Shown: positions 26,895-36,681, counted from the stretch's first letter. The stretch: DNA of 64,000 nt from Chryseobacterium jejuense (GCF_900100075.1 NZ_FNEG01000003.1:1-64000); one strand, 5' to 3'. Translations and numbers: made by a program. The notes: generated by a model from the sequence alone, not told the origin.

Positions 26895-29297
26895 ATGAAA
26901 ATATCAAACAACTGGCTGAAAGACTTTGTAAAAACGGAATTGAAAACTGAAAGAATCGGTGAGTTCCTAACAGACATTGGTCTTGAAGTTGAAGGGATAG
27001 ATAAATTCGAAAGTGTAAAAGGTAGTCTGGAAGGAATTGTTGTAGGTAAAGTGTTAACCTGCGAAAAACATCCGAATGCTGATAAACTGAAGAAAACAAC
27101 AGTAGACGTTGGAAACGGGAAAGTACTGAATATCGTTTGTGGTGCTCCCAATGTAGAAGCAGGACAAACTGTACCTGTAGCAGTTGTCGGAACAAAAATC
27201 TATGATAAAACCGGAAACTTTTTTGAAATTAAAGAAGCAAAAATAAGAGGTGAGGTTTCTCAGGGAATGATCTGTGCAGAAGACGAATTAGGTCTTAGCG
27301 AAGATCATGGCGGAATTATGGTTTTAGACGAAACCAAATATGAAGTAGGGAAAAATTTTGCAGACTATTTTGAATTAACGAATGACGAGGTTATTGAAAT
27401 TGGTTTAACACCCAACAGAACAGATGCAATGTCTCACTACGGTGTGGCAAGAGATCTGCATGCTTTTCTTTCTACCAACCAACAGAAGTCTCAATTTAAT
27501 AAAGTAGCTTCTGAATCTTTAAATAATGAAGGTTCTCACGATTTCAAGCTTGAAATTGAAGATGCAGAGCTTTGCCCAAGATATATTGGAGCGGTGATTG
27601 AAGATGTAAAAGTTGCAGAATCTCCAAGCTGGTTAAAAGACAGATTAAAAGCAATCGGATTAAGCCCAATTAACAATATTGTAGACATTACTAACTATAT
27701 TCTTCATGGATACGGGCAGCCGCTTCACGCATTTGATGCAGATAAAATTGCAGACAAAAAAGTGAAAGTAGGGGTTGTAAAACCGGGAACAAAATTCACT
27801 ACTTTGGATGGAGTAGAGAGAACGCTGAACGGTACTGAGATCATGATTAAAGATGGTAAGGATACTCCAATGTGTATTGCCGGAGTTTTCGGTGGTGAAA
27901 ATTCAGGAGTGTCTGAAACTACAAAAACAATATTCCTTGAAAGTGCTTACTTCAATCCGGTAGCGGTAAGAAAAGGAGCAAAAGTTCACAGTTTAAATAC
28001 GGATGCTTCTTTCAGATTTGAAAGAGGGGTAGATCCGAACCTTACCAGAACAGCGATTACTCACGCTATTAAAATGATTCAGGAAATTGCTGAAGGAAAA
28101 TTGGTAGGGGAGCTTTTAGAAGAATATCCTAAGAAAATAGAAGATAACTATGTGATTTTAAGATTCTCTAAGATTGAACAGATTTTAGGAACAAAAATTC
28201 ACAGAGAAAAAGTAAAAGAGATTCTGAAGGCATTGGAAATTCAGGTTTTAAATGAAATCCCTAACGGTTTTGAGATCTCAGTTCCTGCTTACAGAGCAGA
28301 CGTAACAAGAGAAATTGACGTTATTGAAGAGATTTTAAGAATCTACGGATACAATAAGATTGATGCTCCACAAAAGATTTCGTTTACACCAGTTAAACTA
28401 AGTGCAAACGATCAGGATGAATTGGAGAACAACTGGGCGCGAGCGTTGCAGAACCTTGGTTTCCATGAAGTAATGAACAACTCATTAACTTCTGTAAAAG
28501 ATGAAACAGATGCTGTAAAACTATTGAACCCTTTAAGTGGTGATCTTGCATTCATGAGAAAGTCTTTATTGGAAGGACTTCTTCAGAATACTGTTTACAA
28601 TATCAACAGAAAGAATGAAGACATCAAATTCTTCGAATTAGGAAAAATCTACCACAAAAGAGATAAATACGAAGAAAGAAAACAGCTGGCTATTATCGTT
28701 TCAGGAAGAGATGTTGCTGAAAACTGGTTACAGCCTAAATCTGCAGTAAGCTTCTACAACCTTAAGGCTTATGTAAAAGTTTTATTGGAAAGATTAGCAG
28801 TAAACTATAAAGAAGTAGCTTTAACTGACGAAAGATTCTCTGATGCATTAGCGTATGAAGCAGATGGTAAAGTCTTGGTAAGAATCGGGAAAGTGGCTCC
28901 GGCATTATTGAAGGATTTTGATATCGATCAGGATTGTTTCTATGCTGAAATCGAAATTGAATTAGCTCAGGAATTACGTTCTAAAAACGAATTGAAGTTT
29001 AAAGATATTCCGAAATTCAACAAGATCAGAAGAGACTTAGCTCTATTAATTGATAAGAATATTAACTATCAGGAGTTATATCAAACGGCAAAGAAAAACA
29101 AATCTCCGTTCATTAAGAGCATCAACCTATTCGATGTATATGAAGGGAAAAACCTTCCGGAAGGTAAGAAGTCTTATGCAATGAGCTTCGAGCTGTTAAA
29201 CGAAGAAAAAACACTGGAAGAAAAGGAAATCACAGAAGTAATGGATTCCTTAATTAAATCTTTCCAGAAAGAATTCAACGCAGAGTTAAGATCTTAA
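26895..29297 (+). CDS. pheT: Phenylalanyl-tRNA synthetase beta subunit
   Basis: This 800-residue protein has the bacterial PheT layout: tRNA-binding EMAP-like domain (GKVLTCEKHPNADKLK, about 50-65), B3/4 domain, B5 domain, catalytic-like core and C-terminal FDX-ACB domain (FNKIRRDLALLID). It pairs with PheS, whose gene is not adjacent. A terminator follows. Confidence 0.97.
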   Translation: MKISNNWLKDFVKTELKTERIGEFLTDIGLEVEGIDKFESVKGSLEGIVVGKVLTCEKHPNADKLKKTTVDVGNGKVLNIVCGAPNVEAGQTVPVAVVGTKIYDKTGNFFEIKEAKIRGEVSQGMICAEDELGLSEDHGGIMVLDETKYEVGKNFADYFELTNDEVIEIGLTPNRTDAMSHYGVARDLHAFLSTNQQKSQFNKVASESLNNEGSHDFKLEIEDAELCPRYIGAVIEDVKVAESPSWLKDRLKAIGLSPINNIVDITNYILHGYGQPLHAFDADKIADKKVKVGVVKPGTKFTTLDGVERTLNGTEIMIKDGKDTPMCIAGVFGGENSGVSETTKTIFLESAYFNPVAVRKGAKVHSLNTDASFRFERGVDPNLTRTAITHAIKMIQEIAEGKLVGELLEEYPKKIEDNYVILRFSKIEQILGTKIHREKVKEILKALEIQVLNEIPNGFEISVPAYRADVTREIDVIEEILRIYGYNKIDAPQKISFTPVKLSANDQDELENNWARALQNLGFHEVMNNSLTSVKDETDAVKLLNPLSGDLAFMRKSLLEGLLQNTVYNINRKNEDIKFFELGKIYHKRDKYEERKQLAIIVSGRDVAENWLQPKSAVSFYNLKAYVKVLLERLAVNYKEVALTDERFSDALAYEADGKVLVRIGKVAPALLKDFDIDQDCFYAEIEIELAQELRSKNELKFKDIPKFNKIRRDLALLIDKNINYQELYQTAKKNKSPFIKSINLFDVYEGKNLPEGKKSYAMSFELLNEEKTLEEKEITEVMDSLIKSFQKEFNAELRS

Positions 29298-29321
29298 TTT
29301 AAAAGATTATAGAAATATATA

Positions 29322-29349
29322 AAAACGGGCTTTAAAAAGCCCGTTTTTT
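29322..29349 (+). terminator. pheT terminator
   Basis: AAAACGGGCTTT and AAAGCCCGTTTT form a 12-bp stem with T-run. Confidence 0.85.
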
Positions 29350-29886
29350 GTTTATAATAGGGATTCAATGATTGGGATGAAGCATAAACATGACTACAAA
29401 TTTATCACTTCGTAGGATCTCAACATACTTGATAGATACAATTGGAATTTAGATTCCTACGGAATGACAAGGACACTGTAGATCTTACTGTAATTTTAAG
29501 AAATCTGCTTCATCTGCAAAATCCACGAGATATTTTTTTAGATTAGAAAACCGCGAAGATGCATAGTTTTTTTAGAGTTATGTATTATTTATTCGTGCAT
29601 TCGTGGCAATTATAAAAGCATATTTTAGCAGTATACAATTTTATCGGAGATAAAATCTTTGCGCCTTAAAAACAGCAGTGTTATGAACTACTTGGCGCCT
29701 TTACGATTTCCAACTTTTAACCTATTACGTGGCATTTCAAAAGTGAGATTGCTTCATTTCGCTCGCAATGACAGTTGTGGTATTTGTGAAATTATTTGTG
29801 ATCTTTGTGTTTAAAATAAAGTCAAAATATCAACTGTTAAAGAATAATAAAATTTACCGCAGTCCGTTTAAATAATATAAAATCCG
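29350..29886. repeat. Intergenic cluster of dispersed repeat pieces
   Basis: No gene is seen. Pieces recur elsewhere: TTCGTGCATTCGTGGC (also 37450), TTTTATCGGAGATAAAATC with TTTGCGCC (also 44836 and 46125), and GAGATTGCTTCATTTCGCTCG (also near 44791). It looks like a graveyard of short mobile repeats. Confidence 0.55.
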
Positions 29887-29894
29887 TAAATTTG
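29887..29894 (+). promoter_or_regulatory. -7 element for the META-domain gene
   Basis: TAAATTTG matches TAnnTTTG, 21 bp before the ATG. Confidence 0.5.
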
Positions 29895-29915
29895 GGTTAA
29901 TTCAAATAGTAAAAA

Positions 29916-30326
29916 ATGAAAAATCTTTTTTTAAGTATATGTACAGCAGCAGTATTGGTATCATGTGGAACCATGACAAGCCCGTCTGCTTCTAAAGTAG
30001 GAAAAGCTCAGCCGGCTCTTGCCAATACAAAGTGGATATTGGCTGATAACGTAAAAGGCAAAATCCCAACATTAAATATTGAAGGAGAAAAAATTAATGG
30101 AAATGCAGGGTGCAACAACTATTTTGGAACGGCTACCGTAGATCCTTCTACCGGAGGTTTTTCTGCAGGACAAATGGGTTCTACAAAGATGATGTGTAAT
30201 AATATCGGAGTAGAGCAGAACTTTATGGATATGATGGGGAAAGCTAATAAATATGTAATTTCAGGAACTACCCTGGAGCTTTATAAAGACAATCTTTTAT
30301 TATTGAAATTCAATAAATCAGAATAA
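29916..30326 (+). CDS. META-domain (HslJ-like) lipoprotein
   Basis: This 136-residue protein has a lipoprotein signal (AAVLVSC, Cys17) and a META domain: LANTKWILAD, GNAGCNNYFG, MGSTKMMC and LELYKDN. HslJ-like proteins are envelope proteins tied to stress or novobiocin tolerance in E. coli; the role here is unknown. Confidence 0.88.
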   Translation: MKNLFLSICTAAVLVSCGTMTSPSASKVGKAQPALANTKWILADNVKGKIPTLNIEGEKINGNAGCNNYFGTATVDPSTGGFSAGQMGSTKMMCNNIGVEQNFMDMMGKANKYVISGTTLELYKDNLLLLKFNKSE

Positions 30327-30330
30327 AAAT

Positions 30331-30359
30331 AAAAGGAACTCAATTTGAGTTCCTTTTTT
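30331..30359. terminator. Bidirectional terminator
   Basis: AAAAGGAACTCAA and TTGAGTTCCTTTT pair. It lies between convergent genes. Confidence 0.75.
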
Positions 30360-30375
30360 ATGATTTAGATTGTTA

Positions 30376-30615
30376 TTAATCTTCCTCTTCTTCGTCGTAC
30401 TTAGCCAACTCTTCATCGCACCATTTGAAAGCTGCTTCCACTACTTTTGTAGCTTCATCTGCCATAGTTTCTTCATCATCTCCTTCAAGATCATCTAACC
30501 ACTCAACTTCCTCTTCCTCAACGTTTAGGATAAATCTTGGATATTCTGTATGAACTACGAATAGATCTTCTGGAAATTCCGAATTATCTGCTAATAAAAA
30601 CTTTGGTAATTTCAT
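30376..30615 (-). CDS. Small acidic protein of unknown function
   Basis: This 79-residue protein is highly acidic, with EEEEVEWLDDLEGDDEE in the middle and a DEEEED end. There is no signal peptide. It ends near the convergent terminator. I do not know a function; its composition and good start (AAATGAAATT context) support a real gene. Confidence 0.65.
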   Translation of the reverse strand: MKLPKFLLADNSEFPEDLFVVHTEYPRFILNVEEEEVEWLDDLEGDDEETMADEATKVVEAAFKWCDEELAKYDEEEED

Positions 30616-30653
30616 TTTTTTAATGTTTTAACTTTGAATCAAAGATAATAAAA

Positions 30654-31973
30654 TTATTGATATTTATTCTTGTCGATCTTAACTTTTTGTAAAACTTTAT
30701 AGCGTGTTAATGTTGTTTTTTGTAAAGTATCCTGAGGCTTGATGGTGATGGTTACCTGAGGATTTACAGTACTAATTAGCTCAGCTACTTGCACTTTTTC
30801 CAAATCCTTTTCCTCAATAATAAAAAACTTTAGCGGTACTGTATCTAAATTTTCCGATTTTAAAAATGTTGTGATTGTTTTTCTATTTTCAAGATAGTTT
30901 CCTTTTGAAAGCCATGTAAACAGCATTCCGGACATCAGGCTTAAAACACCGATGATATAAACTTTAGTATTGAATATTTCAAATAGTTTTTTAAAATAAA
31001 CCAACCATAAAGGAAAACTGAATGCAGCTATTAATCTATAATCTATAGGCGTTAGAGAATAGAAATACTGTATAAAATAAGAACAGATAATTCCTGACAC
31101 TCCTATGAAAACATAAAAGAATTCAGCATCTGAAAGCTTTTGTTTAACAAAAAGAAAAATCATGAAAAGAATATTCAAAAGACCAATTCCGTAAATTCCA
31201 TAATTGATAATTCCCCCTGCAGGATTCGCCATGTGAATAAAGGGATTAAATGCAGTACACAATCCCTGGAATAATTCCACCAATAATTCCGGAGTAGTAT
31301 GAAGACCCATTTCTAAAAAGTCTTTTACATAGTCTTTATTAAAATAATCGATGAATAAAAACTTATACAATACAACGAAAGCCATTGCTATAGTGGCTGA
31401 AATAATAAATGCAGGTCCGTATTTTCTCCTCCAGAAGATAAGTCCGTACAGTCCTGTACCTCCAATGATGAAAAGCGCACTATATCTTATATTATACAGG
31501 ATAATTAAAGATAAAGAAAGGTAAAAAACAGCTTTCAGACCTTCTAATTTTCTGTCAATAATAAGAGCTGAGGTATATAGAAAAAGAAATACAAAAGGTA
31601 AAATAAGCACCTCACTCATGGTAAAGGCAAAAATGGAAATAATACTGAATAAGCTGCATACCACAATAGATTCTCTGAAATAGAATTTCTTTTTCCAGGC
31701 GAATACAATAATAAACAGACAGCCAAGAATGCCTATTAGTTTACTGCTCCAGAATTCATCAAAACCAAAGTAAGTAAAGAATTTTATGGCGGCAGGATAG
31801 CCTAAAGGAGTGGTTGTATTATCAATAACAGGCAATCCATGGGCGAATCTCATAAAGCGGATAGAGTCCGGATTTACCCTTCCTTTTTCATTCAGTAAAA
31901 AACGAAAAATGGTCATCACTAAAGTAATGATGACCAATATTATTTGAATGTTTTTTTCTTTAATTTTCATCAA
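30654..31973 (-). CDS. Polytopic membrane protein, GT-C glycosyltransferase-like
   Basis: This 439-residue protein has about ten hydrophobic segments. Near the start NPDSIRFMRFAHGLP and TTPLGYPAAIKFF recall the first periplasmic loop of GT-C glycosyltransferases, which use polyprenyl-linked sugars. The C-terminus is a soluble tail. The substrate is unknown and the family assignment is inference. Confidence 0.6.
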   Translation of the reverse strand: MMKIKEKNIQIILVIITLVMTIFRFLLNEKGRVNPDSIRFMRFAHGLPVIDNTTTPLGYPAAIKFFTYFGFDEFWSSKLIGILGCLFIIVFAWKKKFYFRESIVVCSLFSIISIFAFTMSEVLILPFVFLFLYTSALIIDRKLEGLKAVFYLSLSLIILYNIRYSALFIIGGTGLYGLIFWRRKYGPAFIISATIAMAFVVLYKFLFIDYFNKDYVKDFLEMGLHTTPELLVELFQGLCTAFNPFIHMANPAGGIINYGIYGIGLLNILFMIFLFVKQKLSDAEFFYVFIGVSGIICSYFIQYFYSLTPIDYRLIAAFSFPLWLVYFKKLFEIFNTKVYIIGVLSLMSGMLFTWLSKGNYLENRKTITTFLKSENLDTVPLKFFIIEEKDLEKVQVAELISTVNPQVTITIKPQDTLQKTTLTRYKVLQKVKIDKNKYQ

Positions 31974-32050
31974 AGCTGTAGTTATTTAGTATAATAGGGG
32001 TTTAGATCCCAAATTTATAACTTATAACCCACAACTCATAATCTGAGAAA

Positions 32051-32944
32051 TTATTTTAAAAACATTTTTGAAACTTTTTCAGCTTTTTTGCTTTCAGAGT
32101 AATCATAGAAACCTTCTCCTGATTTTACCCCTAGTTTTCCAGCCATTACCATGTTTACAAGCAATGGATTTGGTGCGTATTTAGGGTTTTTAAATCCATC
32201 ATACATAACGTTCAGGATGGCAAGGCATACATCAAGACCAATGAAATCTGCCAATTGGAGAGGTCCCATTGGATGAGCCATTCCCAATTTCATTACCGTA
32301 TCAATTTCCTCTACACCGGCAACACCATTATAAAGAGTTTCGATAGATTCATTAATCATTGGCATTAAGATTCTGTTAGCTACGAAACCTGGATAATCGT
32401 TCACTTCTACCGGAACTTTTCCTAAGGTCTTACTCATTTCATAAATAGCACTGAAAGTCTCTTTAGAAGTAGAATATCCTTTGATGATCTCTACCAGTTT
32501 CATAATAGGAACCGGGTTCATAAAATGCATTCCGATCACTTTGTCTGCTCTTTTGGTAGCCGCAGCAATTTTCGTAATAGAAATAGAAGAAGTATTGGTT
32601 GCAAGGATACAGTCTGCAGGAGCTAATTCATCCATCTGACCAAAGATCTTTAATTTAAGATCAAGATTTTCAGTAGCTGCTTCTACGATAAGATCAGCTG
32701 CTCCTACTGCCTCATTAAGTGCTGTAAAAGTAGTGATGTTTCCTAAAGTTTCAGCTTTTTGCTCTTCTGTAAGGTTTCCCTTTGCAATGATTCTGTCAAG
32801 GTTAGTAGTAATGGTTTTCAATCCTCTGTCTAAAGCATCCTGAGATACATCTACAAGATTTACTTTAAAACCGCTTTGTGCGAAAGTATGTGCAATACCA
32901 TTTCCCATGGTTCCTGCGCCGATAACTACAATGTTTTTGATCAT
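32051..32944 (-). CDS. 3-hydroxyacyl-CoA (3-hydroxybutyryl-CoA type) dehydrogenase
   Basis: This 297-residue protein has an NAD-binding fold (VVIGAGTMGNGIAHTFAQSG), ATNTSSISITKIA, MHFMNPVPIMKLVEII with the catalytic His, and NDYPGFVANRILMPMINE. The length fits the short single-function enzyme. It oxidises 3-hydroxyacyl-CoA in fatty acid or butanoate metabolism. It lies 7 bp after the upstream gene on the minus strand. Confidence 0.93.
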   Translation of the reverse strand: MIKNIVVIGAGTMGNGIAHTFAQSGFKVNLVDVSQDALDRGLKTITTNLDRIIAKGNLTEEQKAETLGNITTFTALNEAVGAADLIVEAATENLDLKLKIFGQMDELAPADCILATNTSSISITKIAAATKRADKVIGMHFMNPVPIMKLVEIIKGYSTSKETFSAIYEMSKTLGKVPVEVNDYPGFVANRILMPMINESIETLYNGVAGVEEIDTVMKLGMAHPMGPLQLADFIGLDVCLAILNVMYDGFKNPKYAPNPLLVNMVMAGKLGVKSGEGFYDYSESKKAEKVSKMFLK

Positions 32945-32951
32945 TTTTCCT

Positions 32952-33362
32952 TTATTTTTTATAGATAGTTAAATTTTTTGCATTCATAAGATCCTCCTGA
33001 TGAGCGATATCCGCTGGATCAAAATTTATATTTCCGATGTTTTGCGACTTTTTGCTATTATTCTGATTGGAAACTGAAGCCGTAAGTCCGCGTACAAGGC
33101 GTTTTCTTTGATTGACTGTTAGAAAATCAGTCCCTATGTATAATTCAAATTCACCCTCTCTGCCCATTCCTTTTTGCATAAGGATTTCCATACTTCTTAT
33201 CTGATTTTTTCTTTTGAATTCTTTCAGATAGCTGATGGAAGGTTTTTCAGAAGCCGGACCACAACATACACTGGTATAGCTAATCTTTAAATAGTTTTGA
33301 TTCTTCTGTGAAAAGAAGAATGCGGAGCAAAATAAAGCAGCTGCTAATAGTATCTTTTTCAT
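32952..33362 (-). CDS. Exported protein of unknown function
   Basis: This 136-residue protein has a signal peptide (MKKILLAAALFCSAFFFSQ). The mature part has a CC pair in SVCCGPAS and is otherwise unrecognised. The next gene on this strand starts 7 bp after its stop, so they may be co-transcribed. Confidence 0.7.
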   Translation of the reverse strand: MKKILLAAALFCSAFFFSQKNQNYLKISYTSVCCGPASEKPSISYLKEFKRKNQIRSMEILMQKGMGREGEFELYIGTDFLTVNQRKRLVRGLTASVSNQNNSKKSQNIGNINFDPADIAHQEDLMNAKNLTIYKK

Positions 33363-33418
33363 AATGACGAATTCAGAGAATCTATCAGATTCTCCGCGCT
33401 AAAATTAAGCTTAATATT

Positions 33419-34297
33419 TTATTTATTAAAATTATCCCAGACCGCTTTGGAAATATTTGAAATTATTTTGCAGTTTTCAGCTTCTGATTCCTTAGAATTA
33501 CTTACATAAACAGCAATAGCGTAATGCTTTCCATTAGGAAGAGTGATGATTCCCATATCGTTTTCGGCAATCGTAAGAATGTTGTCTTTTATACCGGAAG
33601 ATCCTGTTTTATGGGCTGCAGGAGTTCCTTTAGGTAATTGTTCAATAATTTTATTGGTTCCGGTTTTAGTTCCCAGCATAGTCTTCATCAAATAATCTGT
33701 AGATTTTTTTGAAAGTAGTTTGCCGTCATAAAACTGTTTCAAGAGCTGTACAGTAGAATGGGTCGTGGTATAATTTTCATACAGAGAATCCCATCCGCTA
33801 AGGGCCATTCCACGTTCACTATGTTTAATCTGAAAGTCTTTTATACCTTTAGAATTCATAAACTTCTGCACAGCCTGGGTTCCTCCCACAAGTTCTATCA
33901 GGATATCACAAAGGTTATTATCGCTTAATGCGACTGTATAATCTATGACCTCACTTAAAGGGATCTCGATATTTCCTTCAGGATATTTTTTCTTGAAGGG
34001 AGACCAGGTATTATAAAGTTCAGATTTTTTAATAAAAACTTTTTGATCTAATGAAAGTTTTCCTTTATCTACAAGATCCAGCGCAGCGCAGGCAATATGA
34101 AATTTAAAAACACTCATCATGGCCAGTTTTTTATCTCCGTTTTGGCTGTATTTAAAATTATTTTCAAAGCCCAGAACAGAAACTCCTACTGTAGCTTGTT
34201 TCCCTTTCGTAATGGAATTTATTTTTTGTTCCAATGATGATTTTTGTGCTGATGCAAATGCCGATATTAAAAGGAAAATTGTGGTTATTTTTTTCAT
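33419..34297 (-). CDS. Class A beta-lactamase, CGA/CIA-like
   Basis: This 292-residue protein has a signal peptide and all class A motifs: SVFK at residues 62-65 (Ser70/Lys73), SDN at 125-127, Glu161 in SERGM (Glu166 position) and KTG at 230-232. The features resemble subclass A2 enzymes native to Chryseobacterium (CGA, CIA), which hydrolyse penicillins and some cephalosporins. The exact variant cannot be named without alignment. It is probably chromosomal and intrinsic, since no mobile element is adjacent. Confidence 0.88.
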   Translation of the reverse strand: MKKITTIFLLISAFASAQKSSLEQKINSITKGKQATVGVSVLGFENNFKYSQNGDKKLAMMSVFKFHIACAALDLVDKGKLSLDQKVFIKKSELYNTWSPFKKKYPEGNIEIPLSEVIDYTVALSDNNLCDILIELVGGTQAVQKFMNSKGIKDFQIKHSERGMALSGWDSLYENYTTTHSTVQLLKQFYDGKLLSKKSTDYLMKTMLGTKTGTNKIIEQLPKGTPAAHKTGSSGIKDNILTIAENDMGIITLPNGKHYAIAVYVSNSKESEAENCKIISNISKAVWDNFNK

Positions 34298-34363
34298 AAA
34301 GACAGATTAAAAAGAAATCCCTTTTAAAGAATAAAAGGGATCTGCAATGTAAGGTAATTCTTG

Positions 34364-34573
34364 CTATTTTATTTCAAAATAATTCAGATTTACACCCTCA
34401 TTTTCAAAGATGACTCTGATTTTATTTTCTCCTTTCTTTAGCGGGATATCTTTCGTAGAAACAGTTGCCCAGTTTTCATTTTTACCAGTAGCCTGCAACG
34501 AAATATTGGCTAATAGTTTCCCTGAAGAATCTTCAGTAAGACCACTTATTTTGCGGGGAGTCCATTATACGTA
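34364..34573 (-). pseudogene. 3' fragment of a carbohydrate-active enzyme gene
   Basis: On the minus strand the frame gives PRKISGLTEDSSG...NENWATVSTKDIPL and LNYFEIK before a stop at 34364-34366. This resembles the last strands of a CBM6-like domain (W.TV ... G.N.I ... LN.F). A stop codon lies just upstream and no start is present, so it is a remnant. Confidence 0.5.
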
Positions 34574-34702
34574 TGTAAAACGAAGTTTTTCAATTGTTTA
34601 TTGAATTGTTATTCAAATATATTGTTTTTTTGTTTTGAAACTGACTTTTTATTGATAAATCGGTCTATTTTATAGTTGAAATTATACTTGTAATCAATAA
34701 AA

Positions 34703-34744
34703 AATGCTATCTCATAACCATTTTGTGGTTATTGAGATAGCATT
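34703..34744 (-). terminator. Long hairpin terminator
   Basis: AATGCTATCTCA and TGAGATAGCATT pair, with inner TAACCA/TGGTTA around TTTTG. It follows the Gfo/Idh/MocA gene on the minus strand. Confidence 0.7.
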
Positions 34745-34777
34745 ATTGCTATTGCCGTTCATAAAAACAGCGTATTT

Positions 34778-35746
34778 TTATTTTTGGCTGATAAGCTTCA
34801 TAATTTCCAGAGCAACTTTCAACGCTTCGGTCCCATCTTCAAGAGAAACTTCTACATTTTTATCGCCTGTAATGGCATCAGCAAAAGAGTTTAATTCATC
34901 AAGAATTGCATTGTTAGGCTGAATATTTGGATATTCAAACAAGATCTGGTTTTTCTCTCCTTCAGCATTTTCAATAATCATATCGAATGGAGTAGGGCTT
35001 TCAGGAGCATCTTTCATTCTGATAACTTCTGCTTTTTTCTCAAGGAAATCCACGGAAATATAAGCGTCTTTCTGGAAGAACCTGCTCTTTCTCATGGCTT
35101 TCATAGAAATTCTCGAAGTCGTAAGATTAGCCACACATCCGTTTTCAAATTCTATTCTGGCATTGGCAATATCCGGAGTTTTGCTTACTACACAAACACC
35201 ACTTGCATGAATGTTCTTCACTTTAGATTTAGCGATGCTTAATAAAATATCAAGATCATGAATCATAAGATCTAATACCACAGAAACATCGGTACCACGT
35301 GGGTTGAATTCTGCCAGCCTATGGATTTCGATGAACATGGGAGTGCTGATGTATTCCTTAGTGGCAATAAAAGCTGGGTTGTATCTCTCAACGTGTCCTA
35401 CCTGTGCTTTGATTCCTTTTTCCTGGCATAAACGAAGGATTTCTTCTGCCTGTTCCAGAGTTTGGGTAACCGGTTTTTCAATAAAGAAATGAAGTCCTTT
35501 TGCGATAGCTTTTAATGCATAATCATAATGATAGACTGTCGGAGTGACAATGTCCAGCATATCAATCTGCTCAAGCAATTCATCGAAATTTTCAAAATAT
35601 TTATATCCGAATTCGGCTTCTAATTTTTTTCCGTTTTCAACATCTTTATCGTGAAATCCTACAAACTCATATCTATCTGACTGATTAAGAAGTTTTAAGT
35701 GGATCTTTCCCAAGTGTCCGGCACCTACCAAACCTGCTTTTAACAT
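34778..35746 (-). CDS. Gfo/Idh/MocA-family oxidoreductase
   Basis: The ATG at 35746 (MLKAGLVGAGHLGKIHLKLL) starts the Rossmann fold and is preferred over 35797. The catalytic EKPVTQTLEQAEE (EKP) and a C-terminal GFO_IDH_MocA fold with DLMIHDLDILL follow. It is an NAD(P)-dependent sugar or related oxidoreductase; the substrate is unknown. Confidence 0.9.
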   Translation of the reverse strand: MLKAGLVGAGHLGKIHLKLLNQSDRYEFVGFHDKDVENGKKLEAEFGYKYFENFDELLEQIDMLDIVTPTVYHYDYALKAIAKGLHFFIEKPVTQTLEQAEEILRLCQEKGIKAQVGHVERYNPAFIATKEYISTPMFIEIHRLAEFNPRGTDVSVVLDLMIHDLDILLSIAKSKVKNIHASGVCVVSKTPDIANARIEFENGCVANLTTSRISMKAMRKSRFFQKDAYISVDFLEKKAEVIRMKDAPESPTPFDMIIENAEGEKNQILFEYPNIQPNNAILDELNSFADAITGDKNVEVSLEDGTEALKVALEIMKLISQK

Positions 35747-35897
35747 AGCTGTATTAAATTTCTGTAAATATAGTGAATGTATGGTATAAAAATACATGAC
35801 TTTTCACTTGATATTTTTGCTTGACAAGCATTGATGGATATAGCTTTTATCAATTAAAAGAATTGTATTAAATTCGCAATCTATAAAATTATCAACT

Positions 35898-36578
35898 ATG
35901 AAAAAAATATATTTCACCTTATCTATAGTAGGGTTATTGGCTACAGGATGCTCAGGCTCTGGAGATAATATTGCTACTGAAGTACACAATAATCCACCCC
36001 CACAACCTAAGTGTGAGACTCCTACAAGTTTAAGTTTTAAACCGTTATATAATATTTTCTCATGGAGCAGTAATAGCGGCCAGGGAACAGGCTTTTTTGA
36101 AGTACAGTATGGAGAACAGGGCTTTACTTTAGGAAGTGGTACTGTAGCTGAAGTAAACAATACCTCATACAGTCTTCCATTATTTACAGGGAAGAAATAT
36201 GATTTATATGTAAGAAAAAACTGTGGAACAGCAGATGGAAAAAGTAACTGGGCAGGCCCTATTACCATTCTTTCTGAAAATACTACCGCTTGTGTAAAAC
36301 CAGAATATGTACATTATACCACATCCACTTCTTCTGTTTATGATCCTACTTTTTCAGCGACAGTTTCCTGGGATAGTGATGGACTTTCCGTATATGAAGT
36401 ATATCTAGGTACGAGTGGTACACCACCAGCACCAGGGAATGGTGATCCAATTAATCAAGGTCAGATGGCTGTATTCCCAAACTTAAATAAGACAATTTCA
36501 TATATGTTCTATGTCAGAAAAAGATGCGCAAATAATACCTATACCGATGTCACTTCACAGGTTGTAAAATGGAATTAA
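35898..36578 (+). CDS. Lipoprotein with two fibronectin type III-like domains
   Basis: This 226-residue protein has a lipoprotein signal (LLATGC, Cys18), a Pro-rich linker, then two beta-sandwich repeats ending in similar strands: KYDLYVRKNCG and SYMFYVRKRCA. The paired Cys suggest disulfides. It is typical of surface-exposed Flavobacteriia lipoproteins. A terminator follows. Confidence 0.75.
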   Translation: MKKIYFTLSIVGLLATGCSGSGDNIATEVHNNPPPQPKCETPTSLSFKPLYNIFSWSSNSGQGTGFFEVQYGEQGFTLGSGTVAEVNNTSYSLPLFTGKKYDLYVRKNCGTADGKSNWAGPITILSENTTACVKPEYVHYTTSTSSVYDPTFSATVSWDSDGLSVYEVYLGTSGTPPAPGNGDPINQGQMAVFPNLNKTISYMFYVRKRCANNTYTDVTSQVVKWN

Positions 36579-36590
36579 TATCTAAAATAG

Positions 36591-36620
36591 AAGCTGTCAG
36601 TTTTTTGACAGCTTTATTTT
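36591..36620 (+). terminator. Terminator after the FN3-like lipoprotein gene
   Basis: AAGCTGTCA and TGACAGCTT form a 9-bp stem followed by TATTTT. Confidence 0.75.
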
Positions 36621-36669
36621 TTGTGGATAAATCTTTAGTCTGATGTCTGAAATCTAAAATCTAATTTCT

Positions 36670-36677
36670 TACTTTTG
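36670..36677 (+). promoter_or_regulatory. -7 element almost touching the pcm start
   Basis: TACTTTTG matches TAnnTTTG and ends only 4 bp before the ATG, so the transcript may be leaderless. Confidence 0.45.
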
Positions 36678-36681
36678 TCAT

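Noticed and set aside
35804..36268. 154-codon minus-strand frame
   Set aside because: It is antisense to the FN3-like lipoprotein gene, which has a proper signal peptide and terminator.
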